Source: Muribaculaceae bacterium
Lineage (GTDB): Bacteria > Bacteroidota > Bacteroidia > Bacteroidales > Muribaculaceae
Assembly (NCBI GenBank): GCA_029061925.1
Contig: JAIDRE010000036.1
Location: 1 to 32,853, forward strand
Length of the DNA: 32,853 bases
Direction: 5' to 3'
Of the stretch, positions 23,994 to 32,853 are shown in pieces. Numbering within the stretch: the stretch's first letter is position 1; each line of letters starts with the position of its first letter. The position numbers and the translations under genes were made by a program. The notes under the pieces were generated by a model. The model saw only the letters and a list, made by a program, of their open reading frames with translations. It was not told the DNA's origin and did not search any database.

Positions 23994-26279
23994 ATGTCTC
24001 CCAACACTCAGCAAAGCGACATCATCCAACTGCGTCCCATTCTTTTGAAGTGGTGGAACGCGCGATGGTGGTTTGCGTTGTCGGTGACGGTGTGTTTTAT
24101 AGCTGCATTTTTATTCTGCAAAATCCGCACTGAAAAATATGAGATTCATGCCAGCCTGTTGATTGAAGATAAGGATAAATCAAGTCTCAACGAAATATCA
24201 ATCAGCGACTTACTTGGCAATAAGGGAAATGTCAATGACGAGCGTTTTATTATCGCATCTCATGCCCTGATGCGCGAAACCGCCCGGCAGCTCGGACTTG
24301 AACGCACCCATCTTGTCGCTCGTGATTGGACCGGTAAACGCCACTTATATCGTGACTATCCTCTTGATGTCGTGGCAGATGAAGGAATTGCCGATACACT
24401 TCGTCAGTCCTTAGAATTTAAAATCAAGGTTGCGAAAGATGGAGATGTTAAGGTTAAAACATATCTCAATGGTGATAAAATTTCGACTGTGGCGGCTGAT
24501 TCATTGCCCATTATAGTTAAGACTCCTTGTGCCAACTTTAAAATCTTTGCTACTCCTGACTATCGAAAAGGCAAACCCGTTTCATCGACAATCATCTACG
24601 AGGGATATGACGCTGTTGCCGAAGATTTGATGGAAGATATTTCAATCGAGCCGGCATCGAAGAAAACCAACGTCATTAAAATTTCGATGCCCACCCATGA
24701 CATTGACTATGCCCGAGACATCATTAACACGCTGGTTAACAGGTATAATATCCGTTCGATAAGCCGACGTAATGAGGAAGGAAATAGAACAATCAAATTC
24801 ATTGATTCGCGTCTCGAACTGCTGACCGGCGACCTTGCCGAAACTGAGGCTGAAGCCGAATCATTCAAGAAAAACCGGAATATTGCCGATATTGCTGGCG
24901 AAGCCGAATATCAGACCTTGAAAAAGGGGAAGGCCGAACAAGCTCTAATAGAGGCGAATACCGAGACTGAAATTCTCAAGATGGCACTCGATTTTCTGTC
25001 TCAACCACAGAATGCCTATCAGCTATTGCCTGCTTCGTTTGAAAATAAAGCACTTCAAGAAGCTATTGACCAGTATAATAAGCTGATTTTGAAGCATATC
25101 AATCTTGAAAAGACCGCACGTCCAGGCAACCGTCAGCTTGAGATGTTGTCTGAGCAGATTGATGCTCTGAGGGCAAATATCACCTCGTCGGTGTCACGAG
25201 CCTATCAAAGTAGTATGGTCGCCGTGAATCAGTTGAAATCGGAATATGAGTCTGCTCAGTCTAAGCTCGGTGAGATTCCAAGTCAGGAACGCGGATTCAG
25301 AGACATTTCGCGACGTCAGATGGTCAAAGAAAAGCTCTATCTTTTCCTATTGCAGAACCGCGAACAAACGGCAATGATGCTTGCCAACGCAACTCCCAAA
25401 GGCATTGTTATCGACGAGGCTTTTGCACTGAAAGAGCCCTTGACAATGAAGAAACGATATATCTATCTTATCGCTCTTGTAATCGGACTGATGATTCCGC
25501 CGGTCGTTATCGCTATCAAAAGCCTGCTGAGAAACAAATTCTCGACGCTTGATGAGTTACGGTCGTTGACAACGCTACCCATACTGGGCGAAATATCGCT
25601 AACCCGCTCGACATCTCCTATAGTAGTTTATCAGGGAGCCCAATCGTCGGCTGCCGAATTATTCCGTCAAATCAGAAGCCATTTGCAGTTTATCATACAG
25701 CCCAAACGTGGAAACGTTATATTGATAACATCGACATCGTCGGGCGAAGGCAAGTCGTTTATATCGGTAAACCTGGCGGCGACTCTCGCCCTCAGTGGTA
25801 AAAAAGTCATGGTCGTTGGTGCTGACGTGCGCAAGCCACGACTTGCGACCTACCTTTCAATCACTGAACATCGTCCCGGTTTGACAGCATATCTCGCTAA
25901 CAATCATTTGACTCCGGCTGACCTGATTATTCCGGCTGATGATAGCCGATTGTTTGATGTAATTTTGTCGGGAGCGATTCCACCAAATCCTGCCGAACTG
26001 TTGCTTAGCAACCGCTTGGACAAGCTGTTTGAATATCTTGCCGGTATATATGACTATATTTTGATTGATTCGGCGCCGGTAGGAATGGTCAGTGATACAT
26101 TTACGCTCGACCGCATTGCTCAAGCCACAATCTATGTTTTGAGAGCCAACAAGACAACCTTTGACGACATCAATTTTGTCAATAGTCTTGCCGATGAAAA
26201 GCGCCTGACAAACATCGCTTTAGTCCTTAACGGAACTATCTCAAAAAAGGGATATGGATACGGCTACTCAGAAGACTGA
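23994..26279 (+). CDS. Wzc-like chain-length determinant/tyrosine kinase
   Basis: A 761-residue inner-membrane protein. After a helix near 15-38 comes a Wzz domain, a long periplasmic coiled-coil region (about 255-440), a GNVR-like stretch (GEIPSQERGFRDISRRQMVK), a second helix (about 485-507) and a cytoplasmic BY-kinase domain. The kinase has Walker A TSSGEGKSF near 577-586, a Walker A' reading VVGADVRKP, and Walker B YILIDSAP. Classical Walker A' has two Asp (DxDxR); the first is Gly here, as I recall for other Bacteroidota kinases. The tail KKGYGYGYSED is the expected Tyr-rich autophosphorylation cluster. It controls polymer length and export with the Wza-like protein. It overlaps the polymerase gene by 26 bases. 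Confidence 0.93.
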   Translation: MSPNTQQSDIIQLRPILLKWWNARWWFALSVTVCFIAAFLFCKIRTEKYEIHASLLIEDKDKSSLNEISISDLLGNKGNVNDERFIIASHALMRETARQLGLERTHLVARDWTGKRHLYRDYPLDVVADEGIADTLRQSLEFKIKVAKDGDVKVKTYLNGDKISTVAADSLPIIVKTPCANFKIFATPDYRKGKPVSSTIIYEGYDAVAEDLMEDISIEPASKKTNVIKISMPTHDIDYARDIINTLVNRYNIRSISRRNEEGNRTIKFIDSRLELLTGDLAETEAEAESFKKNRNIADIAGEAEYQTLKKGKAEQALIEANTETEILKMALDFLSQPQNAYQLLPASFENKALQEAIDQYNKLILKHINLEKTARPGNRQLEMLSEQIDALRANITSSVSRAYQSSMVAVNQLKSEYESAQSKLGEIPSQERGFRDISRRQMVKEKLYLFLLQNREQTAMMLANATPKGIVIDEAFALKEPLTMKKRYIYLIALVIGLMIPPVVIAIKSLLRNKFSTLDELRSLTTLPILGEISLTRSTSPIVVYQGAQSSAAELFRQIRSHLQFIIQPKRGNVILITSTSSGEGKSFISVNLAATLALSGKKVMVVGADVRKPRLATYLSITEHRPGLTAYLANNHLTPADLIIPADDSRLFDVILSGAIPPNPAELLLSNRLDKLFEYLAGIYDYILIDSAPVGMVSDTFTLDRIAQATIYVLRANKTTFDDINFVNSLADEKRLTNIALVLNGTISKKGYGYGYSED

Positions 26280-27666
26280 ATTTCGGGCATCGTTTAAAGA
26301 ATACGTCGCGCCGACAATCTATTTAGCGTCGCTTTCGTTGTATGGTCTTCAGTTCTATCCAGCCATCATCGTCACTCTTTTTATGCTCATTCAGAGCTGG
26401 GAAAAGAACCGCATCGAGTTTATTGTACGCTTTACTCTGCTTGTCGGATGCTACGGATTTACCGACCCTGACCGCAATTTTGGCTTCAAGCCGTCAGATG
26501 TTGCTATAGTTTTGTCGTTCATAGCGTTTCTTTTATATAGAAAACGTGGCGTCGTGCGATACATAGCTTTGATAATTGTGGCATATATCGCTGTTATGAT
26601 AATTTTTGCACTGTTATCGTCAGAGTCTATGTCAATTCAACTACTCCAGATAAGGAATTACAGCTCGATTATCTATTTGTTTTTTGTGCTGTATGTGTGG
26701 GCTGATTTGCGGTTTGAAATTGACAAGTTGTGGTATATCGTTATTTTATATTCGTTGATAATATGTTGTTTCTACATTATCGACGGATTTATTTTGAATG
26801 GCTATGTGATGATTCCCAACACCGTCATGTTCAGCAACAACACCTCCTTTTTCTATGACATTAATTGGGCACCATTCTCGCTCCATTTCACCAGAAAATA
26901 TCCTCCCGGACTTTATTTGTTGTCGTTAGCGGTTTATCCCGTTGCGAGATATTATAAACTCTCAATAACCCAATGGATTATAGTCGGATTGGCACTGATA
27001 GCGTGTCGTACGATGACTTTTATAGCCGCACTGGCTATAGGGTATATAGTTTCAGCCGGATTCACTCGTAGATTTTTGAAATATTCGTTTGCTGTTTTGG
27101 GTTGCTTCGGTGCTCTGTTTTTTGTTGATAAAATCACTGGTAATCACTTGAGAATAGCATCAACCGTTGACCAATTTACCAATTTTGTGATGCCCGAGGA
27201 ACAGATTGACGGTGAGCAGATTGAAGGACTCGTCACTTTCGGTTCGGGGCGACTCGAGCAAGTCATTCCCAAGCTATATCACCAAGCCGAGTCACATTGC
27301 CTACTCACCGGATTCGGCTTTCTGCATCCACAGAAAACAACAGCACAACAGTTTATAATCGATAATCCTCTTTACTCAGACATTTCCGTATCAGAAGAGG
27401 TAGTCACCGGGGTTGAAGTAACTCAAATTCAAACTGTTCTTGACATGGGGATAATAGGGTTTGTGATACAAACCTTGATATTTGTCATTCTATATGCAAT
27501 CGTCAGAAAGAGTCCGGTCTCTCTCTATTTCGGCTCAATGCTTGTGATTTTCTTTGTTGCCGGACTCGGAGGCTTTTCGGGATGGATTAACTACCCCTCG
27601 CTATTTTTAATAGCAATATCGCTTGCAGCAACCATCTGTCAAATGAAATCAACAACCGAGCCATGA
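26254..27666 (+). CDS. Wzy-like polysaccharide polymerase / O-antigen ligase family
   Basis: A 470-residue inner-membrane protein with about 11-12 hydrophobic helices. A large hydrophilic loop (about 305-390) between late helices contains FGSGRLEQVIPKLYHQ (329-344), the GSGR-type motif of O-antigen polymerases and ligases, and GFGFLHPQ. This topology, together with its operon partners, points to a polymerase that links repeat units on the periplasmic face. No sequence similarity to a defined Wzy was checked; the wider ligase family (WaaL) is the alternative. Its start lies inside the kinase gene (26-base overlap) and its end overlaps the next gene by 4 bases (ATGA), so translation is coupled throughout. 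Confidence 0.82.
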   Translation: MDTATQKTEFRASFKEYVAPTIYLASLSLYGLQFYPAIIVTLFMLIQSWEKNRIEFIVRFTLLVGCYGFTDPDRNFGFKPSDVAIVLSFIAFLLYRKRGVVRYIALIIVAYIAVMIIFALLSSESMSIQLLQIRNYSSIIYLFFVLYVWADLRFEIDKLWYIVILYSLIICCFYIIDGFILNGYVMIPNTVMFSNNTSFFYDINWAPFSLHFTRKYPPGLYLLSLAVYPVARYYKLSITQWIIVGLALIACRTMTFIAALAIGYIVSAGFTRRFLKYSFAVLGCFGALFFVDKITGNHLRIASTVDQFTNFVMPEEQIDGEQIEGLVTFGSGRLEQVIPKLYHQAESHCLLTGFGFLHPQKTTAQQFIIDNPLYSDISVSEEVVTGVEVTQIQTVLDMGIIGFVIQTLIFVILYAIVRKSPVSLYFGSMLVIFFVAGLGGFSGWINYPSLFLIAISLAATICQMKSTTEP

Positions 27667-28691
27667 ATATCGTGCATATCATTTTCAACATTCGTCCCGG
27701 TGGGATGGAGCATTTTCTAATCGACTTGGTCGAGGCTCAAAGTCGGCAAGATAATGTGACTGTCGTTATTGTCAATCGCAATAATGACAATTTGATGATG
27801 CAACGCCTTGAACAACACTGTCGTTTAGTTGAAATTGGGCGACCCGAGGGCAGTTACAATCCGCGTTATTTTATCAAGCTCAACCGGGTTTTGAAACAGC
27901 TAAAGCCTGATGTTGTCAATTTTCATGACCGCCGACTTGGCGCAATGATACTCAAGCACCGAGATGTTAGCTATATTTTCACATGTCACGATATGCTTCA
28001 ACCGCCCGGATTTGCTCGTCGTGCCGATAAAATAATAGCAGTGAGCGGTGCGGTTGCCTCATGGTTGGGAACAAACTACGGACTTAAATCAACAGTTATA
28101 CCAAATGGAATTGCTGTAGATAGAATAGCCCGGCGGGGTGCAAGAGATTTTATAAAGCCAATCAAGCTCGTGACTGTCGCCCGACTTGACCACATTGTGA
28201 AGGGTCAGCACATTCTCCTTAAAGCCGTTGCTCAATTACAAGCCGTTGATTGGACACTTGATTTAATAGGCAACGGACAATCTCGAATCTATCTCGAAGA
28301 CCTCGCCAATCAATTAGACATCAAAGCCCGAGTAAAATTCATCACAGATATTGACAGGGAGGAAATTTTAGGGCGGTTGTCGGGTTACGACATCTTTATA
28401 CTGCCATCGCTCAACGAAGCTTTTTCTATTGCTCTTGCCGAGGCTATGTCGGCATTAGTTCCTGTAATTATCTCTAACCTTGACGGACCGAAATTGATAG
28501 CCGATAATGGCAAATACGCGACAGTTTTCACTCCATGTGATGTCAATGACCTTGCCCGAAAAATAAGAGAGGTAATTGCTGACTATCCAACCGCATATTC
28601 CAAAGCCGTGGCTGCCCAAGGTTTTGTCAAAGAGACGTTTGGCATTGACAAAACGGCAACCCGATATCGAGAGTTCTATAATAAAAAATGA
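27663..28691 (+). CDS. GT4 family glycosyltransferase
   Basis: A 342-residue cytoplasmic GT-B enzyme. The N-terminus MNIVHIIFNIRPGGMEHFLI has the glycine loop of GT4 enzymes. VTVARLDHIVKGQHILLKAV (about 172-191) provides the Arg/Lys donor-phosphate site, and EAFSIALAEAM near 250-260 is the E-x7-E motif. It should add one sugar to a lipid-linked polysaccharide repeat unit; donor and acceptor cannot be told. It is the last gene of the exopolysaccharide operon. Only one transferase is present here, and no flippase or initiating phosphoglycosyltransferase, so other genes elsewhere must supply those steps. Its stop codon overlaps a hairpin that terminates the convergent fba gene. Confidence 0.9.
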   Translation: MNIVHIIFNIRPGGMEHFLIDLVEAQSRQDNVTVVIVNRNNDNLMMQRLEQHCRLVEIGRPEGSYNPRYFIKLNRVLKQLKPDVVNFHDRRLGAMILKHRDVSYIFTCHDMLQPPGFARRADKIIAVSGAVASWLGTNYGLKSTVIPNGIAVDRIARRGARDFIKPIKLVTVARLDHIVKGQHILLKAVAQLQAVDWTLDLIGNGQSRIYLEDLANQLDIKARVKFITDIDREEILGRLSGYDIFILPSLNEAFSIALAEAMSALVPVIISNLDGPKLIADNGKYATVFTPCDVNDLARKIREVIADYPTAYSKAVAAQGFVKETFGIDKTATRYREFYNKK

Positions 28692-28713
28692 GCCGTATCG
28701 GTTGATACAGCCC
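28683..28713 (-). terminator. fba terminator overlapping the convergent stop codon
   Basis: On the minus strand GGGCTGTATC (28713-28704), loop AACC, GATACGGCTC (28699-28690), then ATTTTTT. Two G-U pairs form on this strand, and one of them would be A-C on the plus strand, so it works best for fba. The glycosyltransferase stop (28689-28691) lies within it. Confidence 0.75.
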
Positions 28714-28744
28714 ATTCTTTATCATATTATTCTGATTAACAAGC

Positions 28745-29740
28745 TTATGCTTTGTCTTTTGAACCAAGAACGTATTCGATTTTGTGTTTGTAGAGTTTTT
28801 CCATTTCGTCACGAGCCGGACCGAGGTATTTACGAGGGTCGAATTCGCCGGGTTTATCAGCAAACACTTTACGAACAGCAGCAGTCATAGCAAGACGGCT
28901 GTCTGAGTCGATGTTGATTTTGCAAACAGCGCTCTTAGCTGCTTTGCGGAGCTGTTCTTCGGGGATACCGATTGCATCGGGGAGTTTGCCACCGTTTGAG
29001 TTGATGATGTCAACATATTCCTGGGGAACTGAAGAAGAGCCGTGGAGAACGATGGGGAATCCGGGAAGTTTTTCCATAACTGCATCGAGAACGTCAAATG
29101 CCAATGGGGGAGGAACGAGGTGACCGTTAGCGTCACGAGTACACTGTTCGGGAGTAAATTTGTATGCACCGTGGCTTGTACCGATTGAGATAGCGAGTGA
29201 GTCGCAACCTGTACGTTTAGCGAAGTCGATAACTTCTTCGGGGTTGGTGTAGGTGTGGTGGTCTGAAGAAACTTCATCTTCAACGCCGGCGAGTACGCCA
29301 AGTTCACCTTCAACGGTTACATCATATTTGTGAGCGTAGTCAACTACTTTTTTGGTAAGAGCAACGTTTTCTTCGTAGGGAAGGTGTGAACCATCGATCA
29401 TAACTGAAGAGAAACCGCTGTCGATACATGATTTGCAGAGTTCAAATGAATCACCGTGGTCAAGGTGAAGAACGATTTGGGGATGTTCCCAACCAAGTTC
29501 TTTTGCATATGCTACAGCGCCCTGAGCCATGTAACGGAGAAGAGTTTCGTTAGCATAGTTGCGAGCACCTTTAGAAACTTGAAGAATAACAGGAGAACGG
29601 TCTTCGGCAGCAGCTTTGATAATAGCCTGAAGCTGTTCCATGTTGTTGAAGTTGAAAGCGGGGATTGCATATCCGCCTTTGATTGCTTTAGCAAACATCT
29701 CACGAGTGTTTACCAAACCTAATTCTTTATAACTTACCAT
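28745..29740 (-). CDS. fba: class II fructose-bisphosphate aldolase
   Basis: A 331-residue zinc-dependent aldolase that splits fructose 1,6-bisphosphate into dihydroxyacetone phosphate and glyceraldehyde 3-phosphate. Marks are GGYAIPAFNFNNMEQ (22-36), LHLDHGDSFE (91-100) with catalytic Asp94 and zinc ligand His95, the block SSVMIDGSHLPYEENV with its conserved Asp and His, and HGSSSVP near 234-240. Length and blocks fit the class II type with a long C-terminal part. It follows guaB by 40 bases on the same strand without a clear promoter or terminator between, so the two are probably co-transcribed. The terminator is at 28683-28713. Codon bias is strong, as for other glycolytic genes here. Confidence 0.96.
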   Translation of the reverse strand: MVSYKELGLVNTREMFAKAIKGGYAIPAFNFNNMEQLQAIIKAAAEDRSPVILQVSKGARNYANETLLRYMAQGAVAYAKELGWEHPQIVLHLDHGDSFELCKSCIDSGFSSVMIDGSHLPYEENVALTKKVVDYAHKYDVTVEGELGVLAGVEDEVSSDHHTYTNPEEVIDFAKRTGCDSLAISIGTSHGAYKFTPEQCTRDANGHLVPPPLAFDVLDAVMEKLPGFPIVLHGSSSVPQEYVDIINSNGGKLPDAIGIPEEQLRKAAKSAVCKINIDSDSRLAMTAAVRKVFADKPGEFDPRKYLGPARDEMEKLYKHKIEYVLGSKDKA

Positions 29741-29780
29741 TTTTAAAATTTGATTATATTGTTGTATAAATCGTATTCAA

Positions 29781-31262
<1,482 letters not shown>

Positions 31263-31286
31263 TTATACTTTTAATTTTATTGCATG

Positions 31287-31317
31287 CAAAGGTATTAATA
31301 TTTTGTGAGATGACAAA
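31287..31317 (-). promoter_or_regulatory. guaB promoter
   Basis: Minus strand TTTG (31317-31314), 19 bases, TACCTTTG (31294-31287) followed by C: a perfect Bacteroidota promoter, with the guaB ATG at 31259 about 28 bases past the -7. No purine operator was recognised. Confidence 0.78.
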
Positions 31318-31342
31318 ATTTTACCTCAGAATAATATATTTG

Positions 31343-31374
31343 AAAAAATAGGGTTACCTCGCGGCAACCCTATT
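31343..31374 (-). terminator. susD terminator
   Basis: On the minus strand, arms AATAGGGTTGCC and GGTAACCCTATT pair with one G-U and loop GCGA, followed by a T-rich TTTTTTCA. The pair in question is A-C on the plus strand, so the hairpin favours minus-strand RNA. It is 46 bases after the SusD stop. Confidence 0.78.
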
Positions 31375-31419
31375 TACTGTACTAAAAGTACACCCTTAGT
31401 ATTTTAAAGTGTTTCTTAA

Positions 31420-32853
31420 TTACTGTCCAACAAGTGAAGCATCAGCTTCTTTATTGTAATCAAACTCGTTGGTAGGAATAGCTGCACGCCATCCATTCAT
31501 AAAATCGGGTTGATATGTTGCTGCCAATGCTGCGGGGAATGATCCCATATTTGCCATATCATCCTTTTTAAAGGTTCTGAAGGTGATAGGTTCAGCCCAA
31601 CGTTTGTAATCGAAGAAGTTAAAGCCTTCGCCCCAAAGCTCGATACGACGCTGAAGTTTAACCTCGGCAAGGAGTTCAGCACCCGCACCGCTGAAGCTGT
31701 ATTCAGAGTCACGTTTTGCCATAAGCTCTTTCAAGCAGGCGAGTGCAGTTGCATCGTCGCCATTCTGACAAGCTGCTTCAGCTTCGATAAGAAGCATTTC
31801 GGCGCTACGCATATAGGGAACCCAACAAGAGGTGTATCCGTCATCAACACTCTGGAACTTAAACTGAGTTCCAAAAGCCAAGCCATATTTATTGAGGGCG
31901 TAAATACCATCTTTCTGAGTTGAAGCAGAATAGAGGATTTGTTTACCATATGCCTTGATAAAGTTCCACATTGCAAGGTTCTTACCTTTTGGTTTAGTAC
32001 CGCTACCGGTAATTGAGAAGAGGGTTGATTGGGGTGAATAGATACTGTCAACAAAGAAATCTTCTGCTGTAACCTCATATTTCTTGGCAAGATCAGGGGC
32101 ATGTTCAACGGTAAGAGGTCCAAAGTAGAGACGTGAACGAACGTCGGTAGCTTTCATCTCTTTGTAGAGGTTATATTCCATAGCGCAGGTATAACCCCAT
32201 GAACCTGAAACGTAGTGACCGTTGCAAGCATAGTGGTTACCAAAGTTCCAATAATAGATACCGAGGGGATCGTGTGCCGGTGACCACATTGACTCAGATG
32301 TATCGGTAGAGAAACCGTTCATATAGTCTTCGGGGTCCATAATGGGGTAATTCTGACGGGCATCATGAGCCATCTTCTGAGCAGTCTTATAGTCGTTTTT
32401 CAAGAGAGCGAGACGAGCATAGATACCGCGGGCAACGTCTTCATTAACATAGAAGAGATCATCGCCACGTTTCTTTTTAGTTAGCTCAAAGCAACGGAGC
32501 GCTTCGTCAAGATCGGCATACATCTGATCATAAATCTCGTTACAGGTGTTAAACGGGTGATCGTTTGGCTCGCCGGCATGGATTCGAAGTACGAGAACAT
32601 ACTTATTACCGTTATCTGAGTCAGCCCAGCGCGGAGCAAATACCTGCATAAGGCGGGTATAGGCGTGAGCACGCATTGTTAAAGCCGAAGCTTTAAGCCA
32701 GAGCTGGTTGCTGTCGGTTGTGTCATCATCGATGTCAGCTAAAATAGAATTTGCCGAGCCGATGAATGAATATGCATAACGATACATCCATGAACCCCAC
32801 CAACCGTTTGGATACCGGAAGTTCCCAGGTTTGATACCCGCCCTGACGTAAGC
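31420..32853 (-). CDS. SusD/RagB family outer-membrane glycan-binding protein (partial)
   Basis: The frame runs open to the right edge: 477 codons are visible, with 22 upstream of the first internal Met (32787) reading AYVRAGIKPGNFRYPNGWWG and so on. The N-terminus with its lipoprotein signal lies outside. SusD marks are the TPR-like helix QLWLKASALTMRAHAYTRLM followed by FAPRW, and the C-terminal RRIELWGEGFNFFDYKRWAE near 395-420 of the visible part. SusD proteins sit on the cell surface as the lid of a SusC TonB-dependent transporter and bind an oligosaccharide. A susC gene is expected just beyond the edge. The substrate cannot be read. No carbohydrate enzyme lies downstream before the terminator (31343), so the locus either lies upstream or is a minimal SusCD pair. 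Confidence 0.9.
   Translation of the reverse strand, partial: AYVRAGIKPGNFRYPNGWWGSWMYRYAYSFIGSANSILADIDDDTTDSNQLWLKASALTMRAHAYTRLMQVFAPRWADSDNGNKYVLVLRIHAGEPNDHPFNTCNEIYDQMYADLDEALRCFELTKKKRGDDLFYVNEDVARGIYARLALLKNDYKTAQKMAHDARQNYPIMDPEDYMNGFSTDTSESMWSPAHDPLGIYYWNFGNHYACNGHYVSGSWGYTCAMEYNLYKEMKATDVRSRLYFGPLTVEHAPDLAKKYEVTAEDFFVDSIYSPQSTLFSITGSGTKPKGKNLAMWNFIKAYGKQILYSASTQKDGIYALNKYGLAFGTQFKFQSVDDGYTSCWVPYMRSAEMLLIEAEAACQNGDDATALACLKELMAKRDSEYSFSGAGAELLAEVKLQRRIELWGEGFNFFDYKRWAEPITFRTFKKDDMANMGSFPAALAATYQPDFMNGWRAAIPTNEFDYNKEADASLVGQ

Noticed and set aside
31420..32787. Complete SusD-like gene starting at the Met at 32787
   Set aside because: The frame stays open to the window edge and the upstream residues fit SusD; the Met is internal.

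Overview
The window looks like chromosomal DNA of a gut Bacteroidales bacterium, perhaps Muribaculaceae or a neighbour. The grounds are repeated Bacteroidota-type promoters (TTTG, 19-21 bases, TAnnTTTG) in front of genes, few Shine-Dalgarno sites, a SusD-family protein at the right edge, a single-chain SecDF, DUF4834, and a glycogen operon of debranching enzyme, glycosyltransferase and GH57 protein. Family placement is inference; no rRNA or species marker is present.

Left part (1-10.1 kb): a regulator joining a hemerythrin-like domain to a LuxR-type helix-turn-helix (251-1210, +) converges on a three-gene glycogen operon (6186 to 1484, -). Between them lies a strongly folded intergenic region with two near-identical GC-rich hairpins around a larger imperfect inverted repeat. 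Next come an AT-rich orphan gene, tRNA-Leu(CAA) with its own promoter and terminator, an exported NlpC/P60 hydrolase, an exported MINPP-type inositol-phosphate phosphatase, a small TPR protein expressed divergently from it, and a DUF308 membrane protein.

Middle (10.2-23.1 kb, all +): aspartase; an outer-membrane phospholipase A; a single-chain fusion of a queuosine-precursor (YhhQ-type) transporter and a HAD phosphatase; secDF; yqeY-serS; and a run of psd, pssA, DUF4834, DUF2461 and pfkA that ends at a strong terminator. psd and pssA together carry out the last two steps of phosphatidylethanolamine synthesis.

Right part (23.1-32.9 kb): a compact exopolysaccharide operon (export lipoprotein, Wzc-like tyrosine kinase, Wzy-like polymerase, GT4 glycosyltransferase), tightly packed behind one excellent promoter. 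It converges on guaB-fba (-), and a SusD gene (-) runs off the right edge.

Most of the window is ordinary housekeeping DNA. No CRISPR array, insertion sequence, phage or defence system was seen. The points most worth a second look are the transporter-HAD fusion, the hemerythrin-LuxR regulator, the GH57 protein that seems to lack its catalytic Asp and carries a histone-like tail, and the folded region at 1245-1457.
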